Below are positions 8,482 to 18,180 of a DNA stretch of 32,449 bases, piece after piece. The notes below the pieces were generated by a model. The model was not told the origin of the DNA, did no database searches, and was given only the letters and a program-made list of their open reading frames with translations. The stretch is from contig JABDJE010000286.1 of assembly GCA_013002625.1 (NCBI GenBank), positions 1-32,449 on the forward strand, given 5' to 3'. The first letter of the stretch is position 1; the number at the start of each line of letters is the position of its first letter. The DNA is from Saprospiraceae bacterium (GTDB lineage: Bacteria; Bacteroidota; Bacteroidia; Chitinophagales; Saprospiraceae). The position numbers and the translations under genes were made by a program.

Positions 8482-11400
8482 ATGAAAAATATTTATTCAC
8501 AAATCCTAGCTGTAGTATGTTTCGTACTATGCGTGGTTGGTTCACAATCACTCAACGCACAGGCTGCTACAGTAACCTACACGTCAGGTATTTTCGATGG
8601 TGAAAATGGCTGGCAGTTAGTGGATGTAACGACCAATACGCTTACTGCTGCATGTTATGCGACAGGAGATACTGGTGGCTCTATGCAAGTTGCTCCACTT
8701 ATTCCAGGAAATACTTACGAGTTGAGAGCTTGGGAATCATTCGGTGATAACTGGAATGGTGCCACATTAGCGCTTACAGCTAACGGTGGTATTTCTTATG
8801 GTCCAGACGGCAACCCGGGCAATGCTGATGGTAATGGTACAATCGGTTGTGGCTCTGTAGCTCCAAACGGTGCATTAGCATTCAGCTTCGTTGCACAGGC
8901 ACCTCCTTGTGAGATGACTTGTGCGCCGGATATCACAGTAAGCACCGCACCTGGTGTATGTGAGTCTGCTCCGATTACATTGGCTGGTCCTACATTCGAT
9001 CCTGCAGGATGTAATGTAGGTGTACCAGGTGACTTCACTGAAGTTTGTGGTCCAACAACTCCATTGAATTTCAACGCTTTTGGATTAATTCAAACACAGT
9101 TTGATATTCCTGGTGTTGCACCTTTGAACCCTGCAATTACTTGTGTTTCTGAAATTTGCGTTGATGTATTAATGGTCGCAGATATCGGAGGTACTGGTTT
9201 TGAGCAGACTAACATCTTAGGTGAAGATGGTGTAACTGTTCTCGGACAAAATGGTACAAGTGCTGGTGACTGTAACCCAATGGGTGGTACTTCAACTGTA
9301 TGTATGTCAGTTGCAAACTACGATGCATGGGCTGCTGACGGTACTTTATCTTTATTTGTTGCTACAGATGCTGATATTGATAACATCTGTATTACTTCTA
9401 CTATTGAAGGTTGTGTTCAGATTCCTGGTTCTTGCCAAGATTACCTGAATGACTACAATGGTATGAGCGACGTAATGAATGCTGTATTCCCTCAGGGAAC
9501 TACAACAATTACATATTCATCTACTGCTTCTGGAACTGGTGATCCTATCCAATGTCAGACGAACGTAACTGTTCTTGATATGGAAGGACCAACAATCAAC
9601 TGTCCTGGCGATGCAACTTACAACCTACAAGGTGGTGAGTGTGCTGAGATCTTGACTTTTGATGTTTCAGCTTCGGATAACTGTCCAGCTGCTTCATTTG
9701 CAGTTAACGGACCTTTCTGTGATCCATGTGCTGATCCAACGGGTGGTTCTGCTTTGGCTTGTTCTGCAGGTCCTAACAGTATTATTCAAGGGATTGACCT
9801 AAGTGGTATTACGGGAACTAACTTCCTAAGCGGTGTTTGTTTCAATCAGGAAACATTCGGTACAACAACTGCACTTACAGTTAATATATACTGTGACGAA
9901 GGTAGTGTACCTTTCCAAGGTGGCCCTCAGGCTCCTATATATAGCGAAGACTTTACATTAAGCAATGCCAATAATGGTTCTTGCGTATGTCTAGACTTCA
10001 CTGGAATGCCAATTCTTCCTTCAAACTGTACAATGGTTTGGGTTGAATTCGTTAATCAGGTTGGTAGATCAGTTCAGACACCTCCAAATTGCGATGGTAA
10101 CAACGCAACAGGTATGAATTCTTATATTTATGCGCCTGCTTGTGGTTTGACTACACCTAGTTTATTCTCTGGTATTGGTTTCATACTTGATGCATCTTAC
10201 CAACTATTACTTCAGTCTACTGGAGTTCCAGTTGAGCAAATTAATGTTGCAGTTCCTCCAGGAGCTACATTAAATGCATTTGAATCAGGTGATGAGTTCC
10301 CTATTGGAACACATTGTTTCGCTTACCAAGCTACAGATGCGACGGGTAACACTGCGACTTGTTCTTGGTGTTATACAGTGAATGAATTCCCTGAAGAAGA
10401 TCAGGTAACTTCAATTGCTTGTAATGACGTTGTTAATGTATCTCTAGATGAAGCTTGTTCAGCTGAAATCGGTGCAGATATGTTCTTAGAAGGTGGTCCT
10501 TACGGTTGTTACGAAACGGATTATGAGGTTTATATCTCAGGATTCAGTGGTGACCAAAATGGTGCTTTCGTTCCACTTGAGTGTGGAACAACATATACTG
10601 TTACTGTAGTTGATGTTGATACAGGAATCAGCTGTTGGGGTGAAATGTTAGCTGAAGATAAATTACCTCCAGTACTTGTTTGTGCTGATGATGTAACATT
10701 GAACTGTCTTCAGTCAACTGATCCAGGTCAGACTGTAATAGGTGTTGCTGGTGTATCTGCACCTCCAAACTCTGCTGTTTGGTCTGACGCGACAACTGGT
10801 TTGGTTTCAAGTCAGTCATTCACTGTTCCTCCAGCAACTACGGGTGCTGTTGTAACCAACGTAACAGTTGATATGCAGTTGAGCCACTCATGGACTGGTG
10901 ATTTGGATATATTCCTAACAGGTCCTGATGGTACAGTTGTACAATTAATAAATAGTCCTTGTGGTGCCAACGATAATATTGACGCTACATTCGATGATAA
11001 CGCAGATAATCCAATTTCTTGTGCTGCTTGTTTCACACCATTTGGTTCGCATGAAACTTGTCAGAGTCCTTATTTGACTTGTGCTACTATTAATAACCAA
11101 AATCAGCCTGCTTCATTCTCAGCTGGTGGTAATGGTTTAGGTGCATTTGCAGGTCAGCCATTAGGTGGAGATTGGACGCTTCAAATATTTGATAACGTAG
11201 GTGGTGACGGTGGATGTCTTGAGACATTTGCTATCAACTTAGAGTGGGCAGTGCCTGCTGCTGGTGCTCCAACAATTGCTAATGCATGCGGTGGTGAGTC
11301 TCTTACGTATTCAGATCAATACTTTGATAATGACTGTGATGGTTCTTTCATTCAAAGAACTTGGACTGCTACAGATGCATGTGGTAATTCAGGATCTTGT

Positions 11401-14400
11401 CTACAGACCATATTTATCACACAGATTGGTGCTGACGGAGAGAACTCTGAGTGGTTCTGGCCAGAAAATCCAATAGACTTAACATGTGGTGCATCTTATA
11501 CACCAGATGATATATATGAGTACTTCAGTTCTCAATATGCGGCTCAGTTCCCTCAGCTTCCTAACTGGATTGCTGATCCTGACTGGTTCGAAGAAGAGAT
11601 CGCTGAGTGGGAATGCAACGTTGACGCCGCTGGTGTTAGAAGAGCTTACCCGTACTTCATTAATTCAAAAGGATTACAACAAAGCTTCTTGGCGAATAAC
11701 TGTAACATGTTATTTACTTATGATGATTTGATCCTTCCAGCTTGTGGTTCTGGTTGTAACGGTAACAATAAAGTTATCAGAACCTGGACTGCTCTTGACT
11801 GGTGTACTGCTGAAACTAGAACAGCTGTACAAGTAATCCACGCTAAGGACAATGAAGCGCCAACATTTGACTTGCCATCTACATTTACTGTAAGTGCTAG
11901 TCCATGGGGTTGTGCTGCTACATTCTACTTACCTGTTCCTGAACATTTACATGATAACTGTTCAGCTGACGTAACATACAGAGTATATGGTAAGCCTGGT
12001 ACAGTTGCTGAAGACGTATCAAGCCCTTACTACGATGCTGCTGCTGGTGCTTGGAGAGTTGATGCTCTTCCTAAGGACGGTAGCCCTCACGAATATATCT
12101 ATGAGGCATCTGATTGCTGTGGTAACCTTTCTACTTCTTCACTATTTGTGACAGTTGTTGATGGTTCTGCTCCAATTGCAGTTGCTAAACAAAATATTGT
12201 TATTAGTTTGACTAGCTCTCCAACAGATCCAAATGGTGGATTAGCTAAGTTATTTGCACACAGTGTTGACAATGGTTCTCACGACGGTGACTGTGGTCCT
12301 GTAAGAATTGCGGTTAGAAGAACTGACGATGAGTCTTGTAACAACCTAGGTGTTGATGGCCATAATAACAATAGCACATTCTTCAACTTTAACAACTTAC
12401 CTAACAGTTCTCAGCCTGATCTACATGACAGAGATGATACTGATGAAGGTGAATACGTTAAGTTCTGCTGTGCTGACCTGACTGGTCCAAATGCTGTTGA
12501 TGAAGATGGTGACGGAGTTCCTGATTATGCACTTATTGATGTTGAGTTAGGTGTATGGGATGATGCAAACATGGACGGAACGCCAGGTACCGTTGGTGAC
12601 TTATTTGGCTTGACTTGGGCTACGGTTCGAGTAGAAGCAAAATTACAGCCTCAATTGATATGTCCTCCAAAAGCAATGATTACTTGTGATATGGATGAAA
12701 ATGACGATTTCGTCATTGATAATATGCTAGGAAGAGCTTCTGCAAGTTCAACTTGTGGTGCACTACCTGTAACGTATGAAGATATTTGTGGATTAGATCT
12801 TAACCAGGATGGTGAAGTTGCTAACTTCGTACTTGGTAAAAATGAGACGTTCTTCGTGAATGAGTCTGGTTATATGTGGGATATAAACGGTGATGGTTTC
12901 ATCGCTTCCTACACTGCTAGAGAAGGTGATAGAGTTGTAGAAGATCTATTTAACAAAGCTTGTCACTATGGACCATTGATGAGAGTTTGGTCTATCGAAG
13001 GAACTAATGTTAGCTGCACGCAGATTATTATTATCAGCGAGCCAACTACATTATTCGATGGAGATACTCAAATTGACTGGCCATATTCTAAGAATGAATT
13101 CATTAACCTTGTAGATAACGATGGTAGAGCTGATTGTAATGGTGACGGTATATCAAATGACGTAAGCTCATCTGATATTACATTGTTCCCAGACAACAAC
13201 AACCCTACTTACGCTGAGGTTAAAATGGACTGTATTGATGCACTTTGTGAGGAGCCAGCATGGGTTGAAGCTAACTGTGCTTTAATTGGTTGGACTCTTG
13301 ATAGCGACACATTCTACTTTGAAGGTGATGCTTGTAGAAAGATCATTAATACATACACTGTTATTGACTGGTGTCAGTATGACGTTAACGATCCATTCTC
13401 TGGAGGTATCTGGACTTGGACTGTTATCGGTAAACTGGTTGATCCATTTGCTCCTGAAGTAACTGCTGATGACGATATGTTCGAAGCTGTACCAGGTGTT
13501 GGTGGTTCTGGAACTGGAATTAACGAAGCACCATGTGTTGGTGTTGGTATTCAAATGTCTGCTACTGCTACTGATAAAGTAGTTGATGCTGATGGTGATA
13601 CATTGTTTAATGCTTGTCCTTCACAATGGATCAAGTGGAATGTATACCTTGATATCAACAATGACTGGACATATGAAAGAGAGTGGAGTTCATTCGTACA
13701 AGAAGATAGAAACACTTCAACTGATCCACTTTGGTCAGAGGATAATGCTGCTGATAACATCGCAGTATACGGATATCCAATTCCTGACGTAAGAGTTGGT
13801 AACAGAGGTGGTGTTGATAACGCATCAGATTTGGCAACTGAGCCAGGTTTCGAATACACAATTAACATTCCTGATCAAATTCCTGCAGACTGTGGTGAAA
13901 CTCAGCACAGAGTTGTATGGAAAGCTTATGATGGATGTGGTAACGTAACTTCTGTTACAAGCTACTTCACAGTTCAGGATAAAAAAGCTCCAACGCCTTA
14001 CTGTATCAACTTAAGCACTGCGCTTATGGCTGATCCTGATGGTGAAACTGGTCCACTTGAGGCTATGGTTGAACTTTGGGCAATTGACTTCGATGCTGGT
14101 AGCTTCGATAACTGTACTGAGTACGAAAACTTAAGATTCACATTTACGGACACGCCTCCACAGGATGATCCTAACTACAATGCTGATCTTAATTCTTCAG
14201 CTCAAGTATTTACTTGTGAGGACCTTAATGGCGCAAGTCCTGCGTTCCTTACTCTTCCAATCTATGTTTGGGATGAGTGTGGTAACTATGACTTCTGCTT
14301 GGTTAACTTAAGACTTGTAGACAACCAAGGTGGTTGTGGAATCGACTCTTCAGGATCTATGATCGCTGGTTTGATCGAGACACCATTTGGTTCTTCAGTT

Positions 14401-15567
14401 GAAAACGTTGAGGTAATGAATGTAGTTTCTATTCCAGACCTTAACGAAATGAACATGACTGATAACACTGGTAACTACATGTTCGATAACCAAATTAATG
14501 ATCTTAACTATGAGCTTACGGCTTCTAAGAATGATGATTACTTGAACGGTGTAAGTACACTTGACTTACTATTGATTCAAAGACACATTTTAGGAATCGA
14601 GCAATTAGACGATCCTTATAAGTTTATCGCTGCTGACGTTAACAACGATAACGAGATTACAGCTGTTGACTTAATTGAATTGAGAAAACTTATCTTAGGA
14701 ATCTACAATGAGTTACCAAACAATGGTAGCTGGAGATTCGCTGATGCTAATCAAGTATTAGATATCAACGATCCATGGAACCTAGATGAGACACTTCAAA
14801 TCAACGGTTTGAACACTAACATGATGCACGAAGATTTCGTAGGTATCAAGATTGGTGACGTAAACGAGAGTGTAACTTCTAACTCTAGCGCTACTTCTAC
14901 TGAAGACAGATCTTCTGCTTCAATCACTGTTAACTACACTGATAGAGAAGTTGCTGCTGGTGAATTAGTTGAGCTTACAGTTTCTGGTTCAGCATTAGCT
15001 GATCTTTACGGATACCAGTTCACTATGAACACTGCAGGTCTAGAGCTAGTTAGCGTACAAGCAGGTGCTGTAGATGTTACTGATGAGAACTTTGCTTCTC
15101 TAGGTAATGTTGTAACATCATCTTGGAATACTACTACTCCAGTAACTACTGATGAGGCATTATTTACAATGACATTCAAGTCAGCTACTTCTGGTAAGCT
15201 ATCTGATATCATTGCAATAAACAGCAACATCACTAAAGCTGAGGCTTATGTAGGTTCTGACTTGTCAATCGTTGACATCGATGTAGAAAATACTTCTGGA
15301 AGTGCAGACTTTGTATTGCATCAGAACGAACCTAACCCATTCACTGCAACAACAGTAATTGGTTTCGTTATGCCTGAGGCAGCAGATGCTACATTTACAG
15401 TATACGATGTAACTGGAAAAGTAATTACTGTTCTTAACGGTAACTACGCTAAAGGTTACAATGAAATAGAATTGAGTAAATCCGATTTAGGTGCTGCTGG
15501 TGTACTTTACTATCAGTTAGATAGTGGTGACTTCACAGCTACGAAGAAGATGATTATAATCGAATAG
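8482..15567 (+). CDS. Giant Cys-rich surface protein (2361 aa): HYR/Ig-like modules, P-domain, dockerin-like domain, cohesin-like domain, T9SS type A sorting domain
   Basis: Signal peptide MKNIYSQILAVVCFVLCVVGSQSLNAQA; P-domain (VTVDMQLSHSWTGDLDIFLTGPDGT...GGDWTLQIFDNVGGDGG); DWC modules; dockerin-like domain; C-term LHQNEPNPFTATTVIGF...ATKKMIIIE. Confidence 0.93.
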   Translation: MKNIYSQILAVVCFVLCVVGSQSLNAQAATVTYTSGIFDGENGWQLVDVTTNTLTAACYATGDTGGSMQVAPLIPGNTYELRAWESFGDNWNGATLALTANGGISYGPDGNPGNADGNGTIGCGSVAPNGALAFSFVAQAPPCEMTCAPDITVSTAPGVCESAPITLAGPTFDPAGCNVGVPGDFTEVCGPTTPLNFNAFGLIQTQFDIPGVAPLNPAITCVSEICVDVLMVADIGGTGFEQTNILGEDGVTVLGQNGTSAGDCNPMGGTSTVCMSVANYDAWAADGTLSLFVATDADIDNICITSTIEGCVQIPGSCQDYLNDYNGMSDVMNAVFPQGTTTITYSSTASGTGDPIQCQTNVTVLDMEGPTINCPGDATYNLQGGECAEILTFDVSASDNCPAASFAVNGPFCDPCADPTGGSALACSAGPNSIIQGIDLSGITGTNFLSGVCFNQETFGTTTALTVNIYCDEGSVPFQGGPQAPIYSEDFTLSNANNGSCVCLDFTGMPILPSNCTMVWVEFVNQVGRSVQTPPNCDGNNATGMNSYIYAPACGLTTPSLFSGIGFILDASYQLLLQSTGVPVEQINVAVPPGATLNAFESGDEFPIGTHCFAYQATDATGNTATCSWCYTVNEFPEEDQVTSIACNDVVNVSLDEACSAEIGADMFLEGGPYGCYETDYEVYISGFSGDQNGAFVPLECGTTYTVTVVDVDTGISCWGEMLAEDKLPPVLVCADDVTLNCLQSTDPGQTVIGVAGVSAPPNSAVWSDATTGLVSSQSFTVPPATTGAVVTNVTVDMQLSHSWTGDLDIFLTGPDGTVVQLINSPCGANDNIDATFDDNADNPISCAACFTPFGSHETCQSPYLTCATINNQNQPASFSAGGNGLGAFAGQPLGGDWTLQIFDNVGGDGGCLETFAINLEWAVPAAGAPTIANACGGESLTYSDQYFDNDCDGSFIQRTWTATDACGNSGSCLQTIFITQIGADGENSEWFWPENPIDLTCGASYTPDDIYEYFSSQYAAQFPQLPNWIADPDWFEEEIAEWECNVDAAGVRRAYPYFINSKGLQQSFLANNCNMLFTYDDLILPACGSGCNGNNKVIRTWTALDWCTAETRTAVQVIHAKDNEAPTFDLPSTFTVSASPWGCAATFYLPVPEHLHDNCSADVTYRVYGKPGTVAEDVSSPYYDAAAGAWRVDALPKDGSPHEYIYEASDCCGNLSTSSLFVTVVDGSAPIAVAKQNIVISLTSSPTDPNGGLAKLFAHSVDNGSHDGDCGPVRIAVRRTDDESCNNLGVDGHNNNSTFFNFNNLPNSSQPDLHDRDDTDEGEYVKFCCADLTGPNAVDEDGDGVPDYALIDVELGVWDDANMDGTPGTVGDLFGLTWATVRVEAKLQPQLICPPKAMITCDMDENDDFVIDNMLGRASASSTCGALPVTYEDICGLDLNQDGEVANFVLGKNETFFVNESGYMWDINGDGFIASYTAREGDRVVEDLFNKACHYGPLMRVWSIEGTNVSCTQIIIISEPTTLFDGDTQIDWPYSKNEFINLVDNDGRADCNGDGISNDVSSSDITLFPDNNNPTYAEVKMDCIDALCEEPAWVEANCALIGWTLDSDTFYFEGDACRKIINTYTVIDWCQYDVNDPFSGGIWTWTVIGKLVDPFAPEVTADDDMFEAVPGVGGSGTGINEAPCVGVGIQMSATATDKVVDADGDTLFNACPSQWIKWNVYLDINNDWTYEREWSSFVQEDRNTSTDPLWSEDNAADNIAVYGYPIPDVRVGNRGGVDNASDLATEPGFEYTINIPDQIPADCGETQHRVVWKAYDGCGNVTSVTSYFTVQDKKAPTPYCINLSTALMADPDGETGPLEAMVELWAIDFDAGSFDNCTEYENLRFTFTDTPPQDDPNYNADLNSSAQVFTCEDLNGASPAFLTLPIYVWDECGNYDFCLVNLRLVDNQGGCGIDSSGSMIAGLIETPFGSSVENVEVMNVVSIPDLNEMNMTDNTGNYMFDNQINDLNYELTASKNDDYLNGVSTLDLLLIQRHILGIEQLDDPYKFIAADVNNDNEITAVDLIELRKLILGIYNELPNNGSWRFADANQVLDINDPWNLDETLQINGLNTNMMHEDFVGIKIGDVNESVTSNSSATSTEDRSSASITVNYTDREVAAGELVELTVSGSALADLYGYQFTMNTAGLELVSVQAGAVDVTDENFASLGNVVTSSWNTTTPVTTDEALFTMTFKSATSGKLSDIIAINSNITKAEAYVGSDLSIVDIDVENTSGSADFVLHQNEPNPFTATTVIGFVMPEAADATFTVYDVTGKVITVLNGNYAKGYNEIELSKSDLGAAGVLYYQLDSGDFTATKKMIIIE
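10796..11250 (+). other. Proprotein convertase P-domain (P/Homo B-like)
   Basis: TVPPATTGAVVTNVTVDMQLSHSWTGDLDIFLTGPDGTVVQL...FAGQPLGGDWTLQIFDNVGGDGGCLETFAINLEW. Confidence 0.8.
14530..14745 (+). other. Dockerin-like domain (72 aa)
   Basis: NDDYLNGVSTLDLLLIQRHILGIEQLDDPYKFIAADVNNDNEITAVDLIELRKLILGIYNELPNNGSWRFAD. Confidence 0.78.
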
Positions 15568-15595
15568 TACTAGAATAAAATCGGTTTTTGGGATG

Positions 15596-15632
15596 GCCTC
15601 TCTTCATTAATTTGAAGGGGGGCTTTTTTTTT
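15596..15632 (+). terminator. Intrinsic terminator of the 2361-aa gene
   Basis: GCCTCTCTTCA-TTAATT-TGAAGGGGGGC stem (two G:T wobbles) followed by a 9-T tract. Confidence 0.85.
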
Positions 15633-15666
15633 AGATAAGCCGAATATTGTATATTAATTTTAAACG

Positions 15667-17925
15667 ATGAATAAGTATTTAGTTATCATAATTGTATTTA
15701 CGCTTTCAATATTCTCATGCACCAATGAGCCGAGCGTAAATAATCCAGGATTAGTTGAAAGTTCTAGCAGCACTTCTGATATGGAGACATCGAGAATGAA
15801 GTCTGAATTACTTCAACTGGCTAATGACAGGAGTAATATTAATATTTGGCATCTTAACAAAGAACGAGCAATACAGTATGACAATACTTGGCCTCAGCTA
15901 CAAGATCCTGGTCAAAGGATTACACTTATGTTTAAATCAAGTATGGATTGGTTAAATGCCGGTGATTATGAAAAATCAATTCAGCGCTTAAACTCTATTT
16001 TCAATTATATCAGTGACAATAAAGTAAATCTAGATAGACAAGCATTAAATCAAGCTAAAGAGCTATTGGGGATTAGTTATTTGAGAAAAGCTGAAGTAGA
16101 GAATTGTATAAGGTATCATAATGCTTATTCATGCATTTTTCCGATCAGCCAAGAAGGACAACACATTGTAAAAGACGGAGCGACACAAGCACGGATTATA
16201 TTTGAGGAATTATTGAATAGTAATCCTGACAATGATCAATATAAGTGGCTTCTAAATATTTGCCATATGACTTTAGGGACTTATCCTGATGGTGTGCAAA
16301 AGAAGTATTTGGTTTCTCCTGAAGTGTTAAGATCAGATATTAAATTTCCAAAATTTTTCGATATAGCCAGTGGCTTAGGTGTAGGCATTAATGATATCTC
16401 AGGTAGTGTTGTAATCGATGACTTCAATAATGACTATTACTATGATATTTTGATTAGTTCATACGGACTTAATGATCAATTGTACTATTATGAAAGCGAT
16501 GGTGAATCCGGCTTAGTTGATAAAACAGAGGATGCAAATCTAAAGGGTATGTTCAGTGGGCTGAATATGGTTCAGGCGGATTATAATAATGATGGGTATT
16601 TAGATGTCCTTGTATTAAGGGGTGCATGGCTTGGACAATATGGCACACACCCTAATTCGCTTTTACGTAATAACGGGGATGGCAGTTTTAGTGATGTTAC
16701 GCGTTCTTCAGGGCTCTATTCGTTGTTACCAACTCAAACAGCAACCTGGGCTGATTTCAATAATGATGGATGGATAGATTTATTTATTGCAAATGAGAGT
16801 TCACCCAGATTGCAGACTCAATGTCAACTCTTTTATAATAACCAGGATGGGACCTTCGCAGAAGTTGGCATCAGCAAAGGTGTTAATGTCAGTGCTTTTA
16901 TTAAAGGTTGTACCTCTTCTGATTACGATAATGATGGAGATGTCGACATATATTTATCTCTCATAACTGGCAATAATATTCTATTTCAAAATCAAGGCGC
17001 TCAAGGTGATTTTATATTTAAGAATGTGGCTCAAATAGCAGGCGTTGAATCGCCAGTAAAGAGCTTTCCTTGCTGGTTTTTTGATGTAAACCAGGATGGG
17101 TGGCAAGATTTATTTGTAAGTGGGTTTGATTTTACCCAATTTCAAACAGCAGCTGGTGAGGTATGTAAAGACTTTCTTGGTAAACCTGTAACAGCGGAAA
17201 AGCCATCACTTTTTATAAATAGCCAAGACGGTACTTTTAAAGAGGAATCAGAGTCTTATGATGTAAATGATGTTTTGTTCACAATGGGGTGTAACTACGG
17301 TGATCTTAATAATGATGGATTTCCTGACTTCTATGCTGCGACAGGTACACCAGATTTTAGAGCGCTTATTCCTAATAAAATGTATCTAAATCAAAAGTCA
17401 AAATTCGCTGATGTAACAACCAGTGGCGGATTTGGCCATTTGCAAAAAGGCCACGGTGTAGCTTTTGCTGATATCGACATGGATGGTGATCAAGATGTCT
17501 ATAATGTTCTTGGTGGCTCATACGATGGAGACAACTTTATGAATACATTATACGATAATCCTGGGGTCGGGGATAATGATTGGGTTAAATTGAAGCTTGT
17601 CGGAACAAATTCAAATCGAGCTGCAATTGGTGCCCAGGTTACGACACAGGTTGTAGATGTTAATGGACAGACTAGGACTTATTATAATGTTGTTAGTTCA
17701 GGTGGGAGTTTTGGCGCTAATCCACTTACAATCGAGCAAGGATTAGGAAAAGTTGAACGCATCGTTAATGTACGTGTTATCTGGCCGGGAAGCCAAGCAG
17801 TTAGTAATTACAAGAATTTAAAACCAGGCATTTTGTATTTATTAAAAGAGGATAAGCAAGATGCTGAACGCATAGAGGCACCTCCAATTAAATGGAATCT
17901 ATCTGGTCATCACCATAGGCATTAA
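15667..17925 (+). CDS. CRTAC1-like lipoprotein: N-terminal helical/TPR-like region, FG-GAP/VCBS repeats, ASPIC/UnbV C-terminal domain
   Basis: Lipobox-like LSIFSC; repeated D.N.DG..D loops (DYNNDGYLDVL, DFNNDGWIDLF, DYDNDGDVDIY, DLNNDGFPDFY, DIDMDGDQDVY); C-term RAAIGAQVTTQVVDVNGQTRTYYNVVSSGGSFGANPLTIEQGLGKVERIVNVRVIWPGS. Confidence 0.88.
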   Translation: MNKYLVIIIVFTLSIFSCTNEPSVNNPGLVESSSSTSDMETSRMKSELLQLANDRSNINIWHLNKERAIQYDNTWPQLQDPGQRITLMFKSSMDWLNAGDYEKSIQRLNSIFNYISDNKVNLDRQALNQAKELLGISYLRKAEVENCIRYHNAYSCIFPISQEGQHIVKDGATQARIIFEELLNSNPDNDQYKWLLNICHMTLGTYPDGVQKKYLVSPEVLRSDIKFPKFFDIASGLGVGINDISGSVVIDDFNNDYYYDILISSYGLNDQLYYYESDGESGLVDKTEDANLKGMFSGLNMVQADYNNDGYLDVLVLRGAWLGQYGTHPNSLLRNNGDGSFSDVTRSSGLYSLLPTQTATWADFNNDGWIDLFIANESSPRLQTQCQLFYNNQDGTFAEVGISKGVNVSAFIKGCTSSDYDNDGDVDIYLSLITGNNILFQNQGAQGDFIFKNVAQIAGVESPVKSFPCWFFDVNQDGWQDLFVSGFDFTQFQTAAGEVCKDFLGKPVTAEKPSLFINSQDGTFKEESESYDVNDVLFTMGCNYGDLNNDGFPDFYAATGTPDFRALIPNKMYLNQKSKFADVTTSGGFGHLQKGHGVAFADIDMDGDQDVYNVLGGSYDGDNFMNTLYDNPGVGDNDWVKLKLVGTNSNRAAIGAQVTTQVVDVNGQTRTYYNVVSSGGSFGANPLTIEQGLGKVERIVNVRVIWPGSQAVSNYKNLKPGILYLLKEDKQDAERIEAPPIKWNLSGHHHRH

Positions 17926-17963
17926 AGCTTATATTATATATTTTAATATATATATGTAAAAAA

Positions 17964-18009
17964 TACCCTATTTGGGGTAGTACAACATATTAAATAAATC
18001 CTACATTTG
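17964..18009 (+). promoter_or_regulatory. Putative promoter: TACC-N8-GGTA inverted repeat plus -7 box TACATTTG
   Basis: TACCCTATTTGGGGTA at 17964-17979, TACATTTG at 18002-18009. Confidence 0.6.
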
Positions 18010-18180
18010 TAAGTAGTTAATTAGAAGTAAACTATACATTAGATAATTAACTAAACTATCATACCTTCCTAGAACTTAATAGATCCACTTAGAAGAAGTA
18101 AACTATTTATTCATTTGGTGAGAGTGAAATTCTATTGCTCTGATTCCAAACAGTAAAATTTTAAATTAAAAGAGGATCTC

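Noticed and set aside
10796-11250. Subtilisin-like protease associated with the P-domain
   Set aside because: No catalytic Asp/His/Ser peptidase motifs found in the 2361-aa protein around the P-domain.
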